A stretch of DNA of 64,000 nucleotides from JAEZHK01 sp040768845 (GTDB lineage: Bacteria; Bacillota; Clostridia; Christensenellales; Aristaeellaceae). The translations under genes and the position numbers were made by a program. The stretch spans positions 62,001-126,000 of the forward strand of contig JAXGME010000002.1 of the NCBI GenBank assembly GCA_040768845.1. The letters run 5' to 3'. Below are positions 34,557 to 43,890 of the stretch, piece after piece. A model generated the notes under the pieces. That model saw only the letters and a program-made list of their open reading frames with translations, was not told the DNA's origin and searched no databases. The stretch's first letter is position 1. The number at the start of each line of letters is the position of its first letter.

Positions 34557-35807
34557 TCAATCCCGCGCCCTGGGCAGCGTCGAACCGCCGTAGGGCATGG
34601 CAAGAATGCTTGCGTCGTTTCCCAGCTTTTGCAGCGCCGCGTCGAGGGCCGCCTGGGCCGAAGGGAAGGGCGTGAGGAAGATCCGCCGCACAAAGTCCTC
34701 CGGCATCTCGCTGACAAGGTAGATGTCCGCGTGCCGGAGCACCATGGCGATGGCCGCCGCCTTGTGGCCGCCCAGTTGAAAATCCCGCCGGATGCGCTCA
34801 ATCATCGAATCGGGTGAGGGCGCGCCGGTCATCCACGCCTCAAAGGTTTTTTCGCCCATCCCCTCGCGGCAGGAGCCGATGAGGATCACCACGCCGCCGT
34901 CCTTCACCGCGTGTTTGGCGTTGTCCAGCGCCTTCTGGGTTTGGTACAGGTTCAGGTCCTTGGGCGCGCCGCCCTGGGATACCAGCACGATGTCCGCGCG
35001 CGCGGGAATCGGCTTCAGGTAGAAGCGGTCCAGAAACGCGCACCCCGCCCGGTGGGCCTTCACCACATCGCCGGCCACGGCGTGCACAATCTTTTTGTGC
35101 TCGTCCAGCACCACGTTCAGCAGAAAGTCCGCGCCCACCATGGCGGCGGCTTCCTCAATGTCCTCCCGCAGCGGGTTGCCGTCGAGCTTTCCCGCGCAGG
35201 CGTCGGGGTTGGTCATCAGCGAGTGGTTGCGCTGGATGGCGCCCCGGGTGGACACCCCGGGCATCAGCGCCTTGCCCCCGCCGGAGTACCCGGCAAAATA
35301 GTGGTATTCGATGTTGCCCAAGAGCACCCGCCGGTCGGCCCGCGCCACGGCGCGGGTGATATCCACGGGCGTGCCCCGTTTGGTGACGCCGTAGTGCACA
35401 CAGTCCTCCGGATCGGAATCGACGCAGCGGATCTCCCGATAGGCCCGCACCCCGGCGAGCTTTTGCATCTCCTCCGGCGTCTGACGGCGGTGGCTGCCGA
35501 GGGCAAACACCAGCATGATGTCCTCCGGCCCTATGCCGGCGGCGTAGAGTTCATCGAGGAGCATCGGCATCACAAGGGCGGTGGGCATGGGGCGGGTCGC
35601 GTCGCTGGTGATGATGGCGACGGTCTCCCCCGGGCGCACCCTGTCCCGAAGCCGGGGCGAGCCGATGGGGGCGTTCAGCGCTTCCGCCACGGCGTTTGCG
35701 CCGGTTGATCCCAGCTGCACCGCGTTGGGCGTCAGCACGCCCACGACGTTTTGATCCGGCGCTTCCACCGCCTGCACGCCGCTGCCAAAGCCAAATTCAA
35801 GGCGCAT
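34557..35807 (-). CDS. larA: LarA-family nickel-pincer 2-hydroxyacid racemase/epimerase
   Basis: A 416-residue member of the LarA family, which uses a nickel-pincer nucleotide to invert 2-hydroxyacids. Equivalents of known LarA residues are visible: Arg72 (SDATRPMP), His106 (ALGSHRRQT), His169 and the cofactor-binding Lys179 (YHYFAGYSGGGKA), His195 (RNHSLM). Family members include lactate, malate and gluconate epimerases, so specificity is open; malate is suggested by context only. The larB, larC and larE cofactor genes are not in the window. Its start overlaps the PGK stop by 11 bases. Confidence 0.88.
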   Translation of the reverse strand: MRLEFGFGSGVQAVEAPDQNVVGVLTPNAVQLGSTGANAVAEALNAPIGSPRLRDRVRPGETVAIITSDATRPMPTALVMPMLLDELYAAGIGPEDIMLVFALGSHRRQTPEEMQKLAGVRAYREIRCVDSDPEDCVHYGVTKRGTPVDITRAVARADRRVLLGNIEYHYFAGYSGGGKALMPGVSTRGAIQRNHSLMTNPDACAGKLDGNPLREDIEEAAAMVGADFLLNVVLDEHKKIVHAVAGDVVKAHRAGCAFLDRFYLKPIPARADIVLVSQGGAPKDLNLYQTQKALDNAKHAVKDGGVVILIGSCREGMGEKTFEAWMTGAPSPDSMIERIRRDFQLGGHKAAAIAMVLRHADIYLVSEMPEDFVRRIFLTPFPSAQAALDAALQKLGNDASILAMPYGGSTLPRARD

Positions 35808-37071
35808 GGGTTCCTCCTTCCGGGGGAAAGGCCGCGGCCGCGTGCCGCAGCGCCCTCACCACCGGCAGTTCCTCGCCGGTGAGGAAGCGGATCAGCGCGC
35901 CGCCGCCGGTGCACACATAGTCCAGCTTTTCGGCCACGCCAAATTTCCGGGCCGCCGTCACGCTGTCGCCGCCGCCGATCACGGTGAAGGCGCCCGTGTT
36001 CCCCAGCGCTTCCCACACGATTCGGGTGCCAGCCTCGGTTTCCGGGCGCTCAAATACGCCCATGGGGCCGTTGGCAAAGACGGTTTGGGCATCCCTGATG
36101 ACGCGCGCGTAGCCCTGGGCCGCGCCTTTGCCGATGTCCAGCGCCAGCGCATCCTCCGGAAGATCGGAAAGCGCCGCCTCGCGGCGCGCCCCGCCCTCCA
36201 GGTAGGCGAGGCTTTCGGGCAGCAGAATTCTCCCGCCATACTGCGCGATCAGGGGCTTTGCGTCCTCGATGTAGGCGCCGTAGCCCGATTTTTCAATGAA
36301 TTCGCGGCTGCCCCGGCCGATCGCCTCGCCCTTCGCGGCCAGGAGGATGTTGGCCACGAGGCCGCCCGTCAGCACCGTATCCGCCGCGCCGCCGCCCAGC
36401 ACCGCGCCCAGCATCTGAAAGGCGTCGGCCACCTTTGCGCCGCCCAGCACGAACACCGCGGGCCGCCGGGGACGCTCCATCAGCTCCGATACCACGCGGA
36501 ACTCCCGCTCAAACAGCCGGCCCATGGCGCTGGGCAGCACCTGCTCAAAGCCGCAAAGCGACGGCTGGTCCCGATGGGCGGCGGCAAAGGCGTCACAGAC
36601 GTACAGGTCGGCCAGCGGAGCCAGCTTTTTTACGACCTCCGTTTCAGCCTGCTGCTCGTGGGTCAGCCGCAGGTGCTTTTCAAAGAGGGTCTGCTCCTCG
36701 GCGCAGAAGCGCACGTTGTCCAGCAGCAGCGCCTCGCCGGGCTCGAGCGCGCGGATGGCCGCGCGCGCCGCCGGGCCGCACACGTCGTCGATAAAGCGCA
36801 CCTCCCGGCCCAGAAGCTCCGAGAGCACCTTCGCGTGGGGCGCGGTGGTAAAGTAGTTCTGGTATTCGATGTCGCTGCCCTGGTGGGCCAGCACCACGAG
36901 CCTGGCGCGGCGGTCGATCAGCTCCCGCAGCGTCGGCACGCAGGCCTCGATGCGCTGCGTGCCCCGAAGCGTGCCCGTCCGGCGGTCCACCGGCTGGTTG
37001 ATGTCCACGCGGCAGATGACCGTCCTGCCCTCCAGGTCAAACTCGTCCATCGTGCGGATTCCAAAGTGCAT
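35797..37071 (-). CDS. Archaeal-type phosphoglycerate kinase homologue with altered substrate loop
   Basis: A 424-residue PGK of the archaeal type. Asp23 and Asn25 are in CRVDINQP, DNVRF and CDAFAAAHRDQ keep the Arg residues equivalent to 122 and 170, and FVLGGAKVAD, ANGPMGVFE and IGGGDSV form the nucleotide side. The loop that normally reads SH(L/Q)(G/S)RP is LAHQGSDIE: the Arg that contacts the 3-phosphate is replaced by Ser66. This suggests a substrate without that phosphate. GGAGGAATA precedes the ATG; an open upstream extension has no family similarity. Confidence 0.88.
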   Translation of the reverse strand: MHFGIRTMDEFDLEGRTVICRVDINQPVDRRTGTLRGTQRIEACVPTLRELIDRRARLVVLAHQGSDIEYQNYFTTAPHAKVLSELLGREVRFIDDVCGPAARAAIRALEPGEALLLDNVRFCAEEQTLFEKHLRLTHEQQAETEVVKKLAPLADLYVCDAFAAAHRDQPSLCGFEQVLPSAMGRLFEREFRVVSELMERPRRPAVFVLGGAKVADAFQMLGAVLGGGAADTVLTGGLVANILLAAKGEAIGRGSREFIEKSGYGAYIEDAKPLIAQYGGRILLPESLAYLEGGARREAALSDLPEDALALDIGKGAAQGYARVIRDAQTVFANGPMGVFERPETEAGTRIVWEALGNTGAFTVIGGGDSVTAARKFGVAEKLDYVCTGGGALIRFLTGEELPVVRALRHAAAAFPPEGGTHAP

Positions 37072-37109
37072 GGATATTCCTCCGTTGCGGGCGGTGCCGC
37101 CACCCCGCG

Positions 37110-38147
37110 CTAGGCTTTGAAGCGGCCGATGCGCAGGTATTCGTTGGTCATTTGGGTGCCTTCCTCCCGCGTCAATTGCATCTTCATCGCCGCGCGGATG
37201 CCGTCGATGGTCTCCGGGATGGTGACGGACTCCTGAGGGATGTTGATGGCAAACATGATGTCGTCGCCCGACTCCACCACGCTGTCGGCCCACAGCCCGA
37301 TCTCATACATGTCGCCGCGGGGGTTGCCCAGGTCCCGGGCGTACTTGAAAAAGCTGGCGTTGCCCATAAAGCCGTCGGCGATGGACACCACGCGGATGCG
37401 CGGATGGGCCTCGAACGCGGCCAGCGCCCGTTCGCGGGAAATCTTCCGGCCGCCGATGCCGCTGGCCACCACGGTGATGATGTGGCCGTGGGTGACCGGC
37501 GTGTGGACCAGGATGCCGGTGGCGGCCACGCGGGGCATAATGGTCATCAGATCCACCGCCTGGTGGGAGGGCGCCTTGTCCATCTGAAGGGCGTTGGTCA
37601 GCCCCCGATGGTAGTCGCCGGGGTCGGCCACGCGGCGGATGATGGTGATGGCCACCCGGGAAACCCCCGCCGCCCGGTCCAGCGCATCCACGGCGCGGAT
37701 GAGCCCGGTGGTGTTGCAGGAAGTCAGCTTCAGATAATCTGCGCCGATGCCCTTTTCATAGTTGGCGTAGCCGTGAAAGAACACATCCGCCACGGCGTTC
37801 TTTTCGCCGCCCTGAAAGATGGCCTTGACGCCCGCCGCCTCGTAAAGCGCCTTGTTTTTCGCGCCGACGCCGCCGGGCGACGAATCCAGCATCACGTCCA
37901 CCTTTCCGATCAGGTCGGCAAACGTACCCGCCACGGGGATGTCCAGCGCGTCGAAGGCGGCCCTGTCCGCGCCGTCCACCAGATACAGATCATAAGGCAT
38001 GCCCTTTTCTTTCAGCGCGCGAATGGAGAGCGTGGGCGCCAGATCCGCCACGCCCACCAGTTCCATGTCGCCCTGCATCGCCACGCCGTCGGCCAGCCGC
38101 TGGCCGATGGTGCCGTAGCCCGCGACGCCCACTTTGACTTTTCTCAT
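37110..38147 (-). CDS. Archaeal-type (type II) glyceraldehyde-3-phosphate dehydrogenase homologue
   Basis: A 345-residue type II GAPDH, a family mostly of archaea. The Rossmann motif is VAGYGTIGQR, the catalytic Cys is residue 144 (LTSCNTTGLIR), and RRVADP at 171-176 matches the archaeal RRxADP motif. Archaeal enzymes usually read PSHHGPDV in the substrate region; here it is PSHQAVDL, and the preceding KGPINAI-like segment is RGLTNAL. Together with the PGK it should convert an aldehyde to an acyl phosphate and then ATP. GGGAGG stands about seven bases before the chosen ATG. Confidence 0.88.
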   Translation of the reverse strand: MRKVKVGVAGYGTIGQRLADGVAMQGDMELVGVADLAPTLSIRALKEKGMPYDLYLVDGADRAAFDALDIPVAGTFADLIGKVDVMLDSSPGGVGAKNKALYEAAGVKAIFQGGEKNAVADVFFHGYANYEKGIGADYLKLTSCNTTGLIRAVDALDRAAGVSRVAITIIRRVADPGDYHRGLTNALQMDKAPSHQAVDLMTIMPRVAATGILVHTPVTHGHIITVVASGIGGRKISRERALAAFEAHPRIRVVSIADGFMGNASFFKYARDLGNPRGDMYEIGLWADSVVESGDDIMFAINIPQESVTIPETIDGIRAAMKMQLTREEGTQMTNEYLRIGRFKA

Positions 38148-38170
38148 GCGAAAGCCTCCCGTTTCAGCAT

Positions 38171-39181
38171 TCAATCCACCTTCACCGGCGCGCCGCCCAG
38201 TTCCCAGGATTTTTTGGCGGCAATGGCGATCTTCACGGGTTTGAGCCCGTCCACGGCCCTGACGGGCGTGTCCGCGCCGGTCAGACAGGCGGTGACGAAG
38301 TCCGTCTCTTCCTGGATGAAGGCGTCATTGTAGCGCTCGAGGAAGAACCACAGCGGTTTTTCCTTCATCACGCCCTCGGCGGTGTACCATGTGGTGTTGT
38401 TGGCGGTTTCGTTTTCGGCGGAGATCATGCCCTTGGAGCCGAACACCTCCACCCGCTGGTCATAGCCGTAGACCGCCTGGCGCGAATTGTCGATGACGCC
38501 CAGCGCCCCGTTTTCAAAGCGAAGGTTGATGATGCAGGTGTCGATATCGCCGGCCTCGCCGATCTCCGGGTTCACCAAGCACGCGCCGAAGGTGGACACC
38601 TCCGTCACCTCGCTGCCCGACAGATAGCGCACCATGTCAAAATCGTGGATGGTCATGTCCGCGAAGATGCCGCCGGAGGACTTGACGTAGGATACCGGCG
38701 GCGCGGCGGGATCGCGGGAGGTGACCTTGACGATCTGCACGTCGCCGACGCCGCCGGAGGCGACCACCTCGCGCACGCGCTTGAAGTTGCGGTCAAACCG
38801 CCGGTTGAAGCCCACCTGGTACTTGATGCCGGCGGCCTTCACCGCCTCCAGCACGGATTCGATCTTTTTCACGTCCTGGTCGATGGGCTTTTCACAGAAG
38901 ACGTGCTTGCCCTGCGCCGCCGCCTCGATGGATATCCGGGCGTGGGTATCGGTGGACGAGCAGATGAACACCGCGTAGATGGAGGGATCGTTCAGGATGT
39001 CGTGGTAGTCCGCCGTGGCGGCTCCGACGCCCAGCGCATCCGCCAGTTCCCGGGCGGCGGGCAAATACACATCCGATATGACGGCAAGCTCCGCCTCCGG
39101 TACGCGGTTGACCAAATTGGCGGCGTGAAGTTTTCCGATGCGCCCCGCGCCGATGACGCCGATTCTCAGCTTTCTGTCCAT
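38171..39181 (-). CDS. iolG: Gfo/Idh/MocA dehydrogenase, probable inositol 2-dehydrogenase
   Basis: A 336-residue NAD(P)-dependent sugar dehydrogenase. The dinucleotide motif is IGVIGAGRIGKLH, the conserved EKP reads FCEKPID, and the catalytic Asp and His are in FADMTIHDFDMVRYL. Members called IolG oxidise myo-inositol to 2-keto-inositol; position between iolD and the GAPDH-like gene supports that role, though scyllo-inositol or another polyol is possible. It is separated from iolD by 24 bases. Confidence 0.88.
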   Translation of the reverse strand: MDRKLRIGVIGAGRIGKLHAANLVNRVPEAELAVISDVYLPAARELADALGVGAATADYHDILNDPSIYAVFICSSTDTHARISIEAAAQGKHVFCEKPIDQDVKKIESVLEAVKAAGIKYQVGFNRRFDRNFKRVREVVASGGVGDVQIVKVTSRDPAAPPVSYVKSSGGIFADMTIHDFDMVRYLSGSEVTEVSTFGACLVNPEIGEAGDIDTCIINLRFENGALGVIDNSRQAVYGYDQRVEVFGSKGMISAENETANNTTWYTAEGVMKEKPLWFFLERYNDAFIQEETDFVTACLTGADTPVRAVDGLKPVKIAIAAKKSWELGGAPVKVD

Positions 39182-39205
39182 GGTGAACCCTTCCTTCTAT
39201 ATCTG

Positions 39206-41128
39206 TCAGTATTGACGCGCGCCCGCGAGGTGCTGAAGGTGTTCCTGCCAGGCGTCCCGGCAGCGCGGGTTTTCGGATGCCTCCGGCGTGCCCACCCGCC
39301 ACCAGGCGCCGTAGCCGCCCGTCATGGACTTGGGCAGCACCTTGATGTCAAAGAGCACGGGTCTGTCTGTGATCGCCCGAGCGGCCTCCAGCGCGGCCGT
39401 GAGGTCGGCCAGGGTGCGGATGGAATAGCCCGCCGCGCCGTAGCCCTGGGCGATCTTCGCGTAGTCCACGTTCAGGAAGCTCCCGCGGTGGCCCGCGCCC
39501 TCACGGTAGCGCAGCTCGGTGGCCATGGTGTCGTTGCCCTGGCCCACCTGAAGGTTGTTGATGCAGCCGAAGCCGGCGTTGTCAAACAGGCAGATGTTGA
39601 TCTTCATGCGCTCCTGCACCGCGGTGAGCAGCTCCGAATGCAGCATCACAAAGCTGCCGTCGCCCACCATGGAGTACACCTGGCGCGCGCCGATGGCCAG
39701 CTTGACGCCCACCGCCCCGGAGATCTCGTACCCCATGCAGGAGTAGCCGTACTCCATGTTGTAGGTGTCGGGCACCTCCGGCCGCCACATGCGCTGCATG
39801 CAGCCCGGCAGGCTGCCGGAGGAGCCGATGACGACGGCGTCCTTTTCGATCAGCCGGTTCAGCGCGCCCAGCACCTCGGTCTGGGTGAGTCCGGCGCCCA
39901 GGTCCTGCGCGAACTTCCCGGCGGAGGATGCGTTTTGGTCGTTCACCTCCGGCACGTAGTCCGCCCCGGTGTAGCAAAGCCCGTCCAGCCGCTCCAGCTC
40001 CTCGGCCCAGTGCGCCTTCGCGCCGGCGATCTCGCGGCCCCAGCCGCTTTTGTATCCCTCAAGCGCGGAGGTCAGGGCGTCCAGCGCCGCCCTGGCGTCG
40101 GCCACCACCGGCGCGGCGTCCAGCTTCATCGCCTGAAAGGGCGAAGCGCTGATGGCCACAAAGGCGGCATCCTCCGCAAAGAGCGATTTTGAGGCGGTGG
40201 TAAAGTCGGTAAAGCGGGTGCCCACGCCGATGACGCAATCCGCCCGGCCGGCCAGCTCGTTGGCCGCGCCGCAGCCGGTGACGCCGATGCCGCCCAGGTT
40301 CATCGGGTGCGTCCAGGGAACGGCGGACTTGCCCGCCTGGGTCTCCCCGAAGGGGATTTCAAAGGCCTCGGCAAAGGCGCGGAAGGCTTCGTGGGCCTCC
40401 GAATAGCGCACGCCGCCGCCGCAGACGAGGATGGGCCGCTTCGCGGCGCGGATGCGCGCCGCGGCCCGCGCCACAGCCTCCGGGGCCGGCGGCCGGCGCT
40501 CGATTTCGTGCACGCGCCGCTCAAAGAAGCGCTCCGGATAGTCCCAAGCCTCGCCCTGCACGTCCTGGGGCAGCGCGAGGCACACCGCGCCGGTGTCGGC
40601 CGGGTCGGTCAGCACCCGAAAGGCGTTTTGCAGCGCGCTCATCAGCTGCTCGGGCCGGTTGATCCGGTCCCAATAGCGGCACACGGGGCGGAAGGCGTCG
40701 TTGGTGGAAAGCCCCAGGTCGTGGGTCTGCTCGATCTGCTGCAGCACCGGGTCGGGCTGCCGGCAGGCGTACACGTCTCCGGGCAGGATCAGGACGGGAA
40801 TGTTGTTGGCGGTGGCGGTACCCGCGGCCGTGACCATGTTGGCCGCGCCCGGCCCCACGGACGAGGTGACCGCGAAGATCTCCCTGCGCTTTTTCTGCTT
40901 GGCAAAGGCGATGGCGGCGTGGGCCATGCCCTGCTCGTTCTTGCCCTGATAGAGCTCAAGGCCCCTCCGCTCCTGCTGGAGTGCCTGGCCCAGCCCCACC
41001 ACGTTGCCGTGGCCGGGCAGCATCATGACGCCCCGCACGAAGCGCGTTTCCTCGCCGTCAAAGCGCACATACTGGTTTTCCAGAAAGCGCACCAGCGCCT
41101 GCGCCATGGTGAGCCGTACCGTTTTCAT
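39206..41128 (-). CDS. iolD: 3D-(3,5/4)-trihydroxycyclohexane-1,2-dione hydrolase
   Basis: TPP-dependent ring-opening enzyme of inositol catabolism, giving 5-deoxyglucuronate. The 640-residue protein has MKTVRLTMAQALVRFL at the start, KNEQGMAHAAIAFAKQ (catalytic Glu region), SSVGPGAANMVTAAG, and the TPP motif VGDGSFVMLHSE with FDNAGFGCINN. The ATG stands one base after the iolB stop; a longer upstream frame overlaps iolB and is rejected. IolD is highly specific to inositol degradation, which anchors the operon's role. Confidence 0.95.
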   Translation of the reverse strand: MKTVRLTMAQALVRFLENQYVRFDGEETRFVRGVMMLPGHGNVVGLGQALQQERRGLELYQGKNEQGMAHAAIAFAKQKKRREIFAVTSSVGPGAANMVTAAGTATANNIPVLILPGDVYACRQPDPVLQQIEQTHDLGLSTNDAFRPVCRYWDRINRPEQLMSALQNAFRVLTDPADTGAVCLALPQDVQGEAWDYPERFFERRVHEIERRPPAPEAVARAAARIRAAKRPILVCGGGVRYSEAHEAFRAFAEAFEIPFGETQAGKSAVPWTHPMNLGGIGVTGCGAANELAGRADCVIGVGTRFTDFTTASKSLFAEDAAFVAISASPFQAMKLDAAPVVADARAALDALTSALEGYKSGWGREIAGAKAHWAEELERLDGLCYTGADYVPEVNDQNASSAGKFAQDLGAGLTQTEVLGALNRLIEKDAVVIGSSGSLPGCMQRMWRPEVPDTYNMEYGYSCMGYEISGAVGVKLAIGARQVYSMVGDGSFVMLHSELLTAVQERMKINICLFDNAGFGCINNLQVGQGNDTMATELRYREGAGHRGSFLNVDYAKIAQGYGAAGYSIRTLADLTAALEAARAITDRPVLFDIKVLPKSMTGGYGAWWRVGTPEASENPRCRDAWQEHLQHLAGARQY

Positions 41129-41129
41129 A

Positions 41130-41948
41130 TCAGTTGCCCTCCGGCGAAAGGATGTGTTGGTCGGCGTCGGCCGCCAGAAGCCACACGTGCTCCGGCTCGT
41201 CGATGCGGGTTTTTTCCCAGGGATTTCCCGGCAGGTGCCGGATGCCCCACACGTACATTTCCGCATAGCCCGGCGCGGCGGCCTGGCTGTGGAAGCCCGA
41301 TCGGATGGCGGTCAGCCCGTTGTGCCGCGAGGTGTATACCTCGCCGTCGGCGAAGCTGACGCCAAAGCCCTGCGGGCGGTCAAAGCGGTGGAAGTACACC
41401 TCCGGCTGCGGGTGATGATGGGGCGGATAACTGGACCAGCGGCCGGGGTAGTTCAGCACCTCGCCCAGCACCATCATGGACCAGGGCGCGCTCTCGTAGT
41501 CGAAAAGCGTCTTGATCTCCCGGCGCATCGCGCCGCCCAATTCCCCGTTCGCGCCGGCGTGCTGCACCATCACGTCCTCCGGTCCGTAGAGCTTTGCGGG
41601 GAAATCCCCGGCGTTAAACGCCCGCTGTACGTAGATTTCTGCGCCGCGCAGCGCCGTCACCCTGAGGCGCATGCCCCGGGGCGCGTGCAGGCACCAGGGA
41701 TCGTGGCGGAACTCGTCCGCCCGCTCGGCCAGATGCACGCGGCAGGCCTCGCAGTCGACGTCGCCCCACTCGAAGCGCACGCGGCCGCGCAGAAGGAGCA
41801 GCGCCGTTTCCTTCTCCGGCTCGTAAAATTCCCAGCGGGCGCCGTCCTCCAGCGCCAGAAGCCCCACGTCCATCCCCGTTCCCGCGTCCTCGCCGGGCGT
41901 CGTCAGAAGGGGGGTGTAGCCCGGGCCGATGTCCTTTTGAATGTACAT
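41130..41948 (-). CDS. iolB: 5-deoxy-glucuronate isomerase
   Basis: Converts 5-deoxy-D-glucuronate to 2-deoxy-5-keto-D-gluconate. The 272-residue cupin protein contains GEVLNYPGRWSSYPPHHH, PEVYFHRFDRPQGF and HNGLTAIRSGFHSQAAAPGY, where the His-rich segments bind metal. AAAGGAGGC precedes the ATG and overlaps the iolE stop. With IolE and IolD it completes the path to the acid ketose. Confidence 0.95.
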   Translation of the reverse strand: MYIQKDIGPGYTPLLTTPGEDAGTGMDVGLLALEDGARWEFYEPEKETALLLLRGRVRFEWGDVDCEACRVHLAERADEFRHDPWCLHAPRGMRLRVTALRGAEIYVQRAFNAGDFPAKLYGPEDVMVQHAGANGELGGAMRREIKTLFDYESAPWSMMVLGEVLNYPGRWSSYPPHHHPQPEVYFHRFDRPQGFGVSFADGEVYTSRHNGLTAIRSGFHSQAAAPGYAEMYVWGIRHLPGNPWEKTRIDEPEHVWLLAADADQHILSPEGN

Positions 41949-41958
41949 GCTGCCTCCT

Positions 41959-42858
41959 TTACAGCCCCGCGTGCCCGCGGATGTAGGCGCGGGCGCGGAG
42001 CGCATACTCCAGCGGGTCGGCCTTCGCCGGATCCTGCTCGGCCTCGACCAGAAGCCAGCCCTCGTAGCCCGCGCCGGAAAGCTCCCGGAAGATGGGATTG
42101 AAGTCCACGCAGCCGTCGCCGGGCACGGTGAAGGCGCCCGCCCGGACCGCCTGGAGAAAGCTCAGCCCCTCCCGGCGCACCCGGTCAACCACGGCGCGCC
42201 GCACATCCTTCAGGTGCACGTGGCCCACGCGGCCCGCGTGCGCCCGGAGCACCGCCAGCGGGTCCTCCCCCGCGAAGGCGAAGTGGCCGGTGTCATAGCA
42301 CAGAAACACGTGGTCCGGATCGGTTTCCCGAAGCATGCGGTCCGTCTCCGCGGCGCTCTCCACCACGGTGCCCATGTGGTGGTGGAAGCACAGCTTGAAC
42401 CCCCGCGCCGTCGCCGCCCGGCCCAGCCGGTTCAGCCCCTCGGTGAGGCGGGCCCATTCCCCCTCGTCCATCACGCGCTTTCTGCCGTCCAGCACCGGCA
42501 CGTCCGGCCGGCCCTGGATGGAGCCGCTCTGCTCGGACACGTTGACGCGCGCCGCGCCCACCGCGGAAAGAAAGTCCAGCGCGCGGAGGAAATCCGCCTC
42601 CACCTCGGCGTAGGGCTTGTCCAGCAGGAACGAGCTGAACCAGCGGGAGGCGACCTTAAGGCCCCGCAGATCCAGTTCCCGCCGGAGCGCTTCGGGGTCG
42701 GCGGGGTACTTGTTGCCGATTTCGGTGCCGGCAAAGCCGGCCAGCGCCATTTCGCTGACGGTCTGGCGGAACGTGTTCTCCGCGCCCAGCTCGGGCATGT
42801 CGTCGTTGCACCAACCGATGGGCGCGATGCCCAGGAAAACCCTGTCGCTCTGAAACAT
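41959..42858 (-). CDS. iolE: Myo-inosose-2 dehydratase
   Basis: Dehydrates 2-keto-myo-inositol to the dione used by IolD. The 299-residue TIM-barrel protein has the family start GIAPIGWCNDDMPELG, AGFAGTEIGNKYP, FHHHMGTVVES, CYDTGHFAFAG and HVHLKDVR, with metal-binding His/Asp/Glu in these motifs. The ribosome-binding site AGGAGGGC overlaps the permease stop codon. First catabolic gene after the transporter. Confidence 0.95.
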   Translation of the reverse strand: MFQSDRVFLGIAPIGWCNDDMPELGAENTFRQTVSEMALAGFAGTEIGNKYPADPEALRRELDLRGLKVASRWFSSFLLDKPYAEVEADFLRALDFLSAVGAARVNVSEQSGSIQGRPDVPVLDGRKRVMDEGEWARLTEGLNRLGRAATARGFKLCFHHHMGTVVESAAETDRMLRETDPDHVFLCYDTGHFAFAGEDPLAVLRAHAGRVGHVHLKDVRRAVVDRVRREGLSFLQAVRAGAFTVPGDGCVDFNPIFRELSGAGYEGWLLVEAEQDPAKADPLEYALRARAYIRGHAGL

Positions 42859-42867
42859 GCTGCCCTC

Positions 42868-43890
42868 CTACGCGGTCGCCATCTTGCGGGCGCGCGCCTC
42901 GATTTTGCCGCGGGTCACGTCGATGGTTACCGCCACGATGATCACCGAGCCGATGACGATGTACTGGATGTCGTTGCCCGCGCTGAACAGGTTCAGCCCG
43001 TTGCGGATGGCGGAGATGAGCAGCGCGCCCAGAAGCGTTCCCCAGATGGTGCCCTTGCCGCCCCGGAAGGACGCGCCGCCGATGATGCACGCGGCGATGG
43101 CGTCGGTATCGTAGGTGGCGGCCGAGGCGGTGTTGGCGGTGTTGAGCCGCCCTGCCAGCACCACGCCCGCGATGCCGCACATGAGCCCCGAAATCGTATA
43201 GACGATGGTCAACACGTTCTCCGAGCGGATGCCGGACATGCGCGCCGCCTCCGGGTTGCCGCCCACGCAGTAGATCTGGCGGCCCAGCGCGGTGTGGTTG
43301 AGAAACACGTGGAATATGGCGTAAATCAAAAGGATCAGAAGAAAGCTCACCGGAAACCCGAAGCTGAAGATGGTCTCCTTGCCGATCCACAGCACCGGAT
43401 CGATGCCTTTGTTTGTGAAGCCGATGGTCTTGGAGCTGGTGATGAGCAGCGCCAGGCCCCAGAATACGTACTTCATGCCCAGCGTGGACACAAAGGGGTG
43501 CGGCAGGTCCAGCCGGGTCAGCAGTACGCCGTTGACAAGCCCCGCCAGCGTGGAAACCAGGATGGCGCTCAGGATCAGCACCGCGGGGTTGGTGATGCCG
43601 AAATTCTGCATCAGCACGCCGATGACGCAGGTGGCCAGGATGGTGTTGTAGCCCACCGAAAGGTCGATGCCCGCGGTGATCAGCGTGAGCAGCATGCCCG
43701 AGCCGATCAGGCAGTTGATGGATGTCTGCTTCAGGATGTTCATGAGGTTGGAAACCCGCAGAAACTTGTCCGGAAGCGCGATGGAGAACACAATAAACAG
43801 GATCGCCAGGACCATCAGCGGCCCCAGTCTCATTAAAATGTCGCCGATGCCGGTCCTTTTCTTCGGTGCGGTACTTGTGGCGTTCGTCAT
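42868..43890 (-). CDS. Sugar/polyol ABC transporter permease (RbsC family)
   Basis: A 340-residue integral membrane protein with about eight to ten segments and the RbsC signature region GGNPEAARMSGI, the cytoplasmic loop that contacts the ATPase, plus SALRVSN-like FLRVSNLMNIL after the first segment. ATGA overlap with the ATPase stop fixes the start, with GGAGGAGAGG upstream. Probable inositol importer permease, working as homodimer. Confidence 0.92.
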   Translation of the reverse strand: MTNATSTAPKKRTGIGDILMRLGPLMVLAILFIVFSIALPDKFLRVSNLMNILKQTSINCLIGSGMLLTLITAGIDLSVGYNTILATCVIGVLMQNFGITNPAVLILSAILVSTLAGLVNGVLLTRLDLPHPFVSTLGMKYVFWGLALLITSSKTIGFTNKGIDPVLWIGKETIFSFGFPVSFLLILLIYAIFHVFLNHTALGRQIYCVGGNPEAARMSGIRSENVLTIVYTISGLMCGIAGVVLAGRLNTANTASAATYDTDAIAACIIGGASFRGGKGTIWGTLLGALLISAIRNGLNLFSAGNDIQYIVIGSVIIVAVTIDVTRGKIEARARKMATA

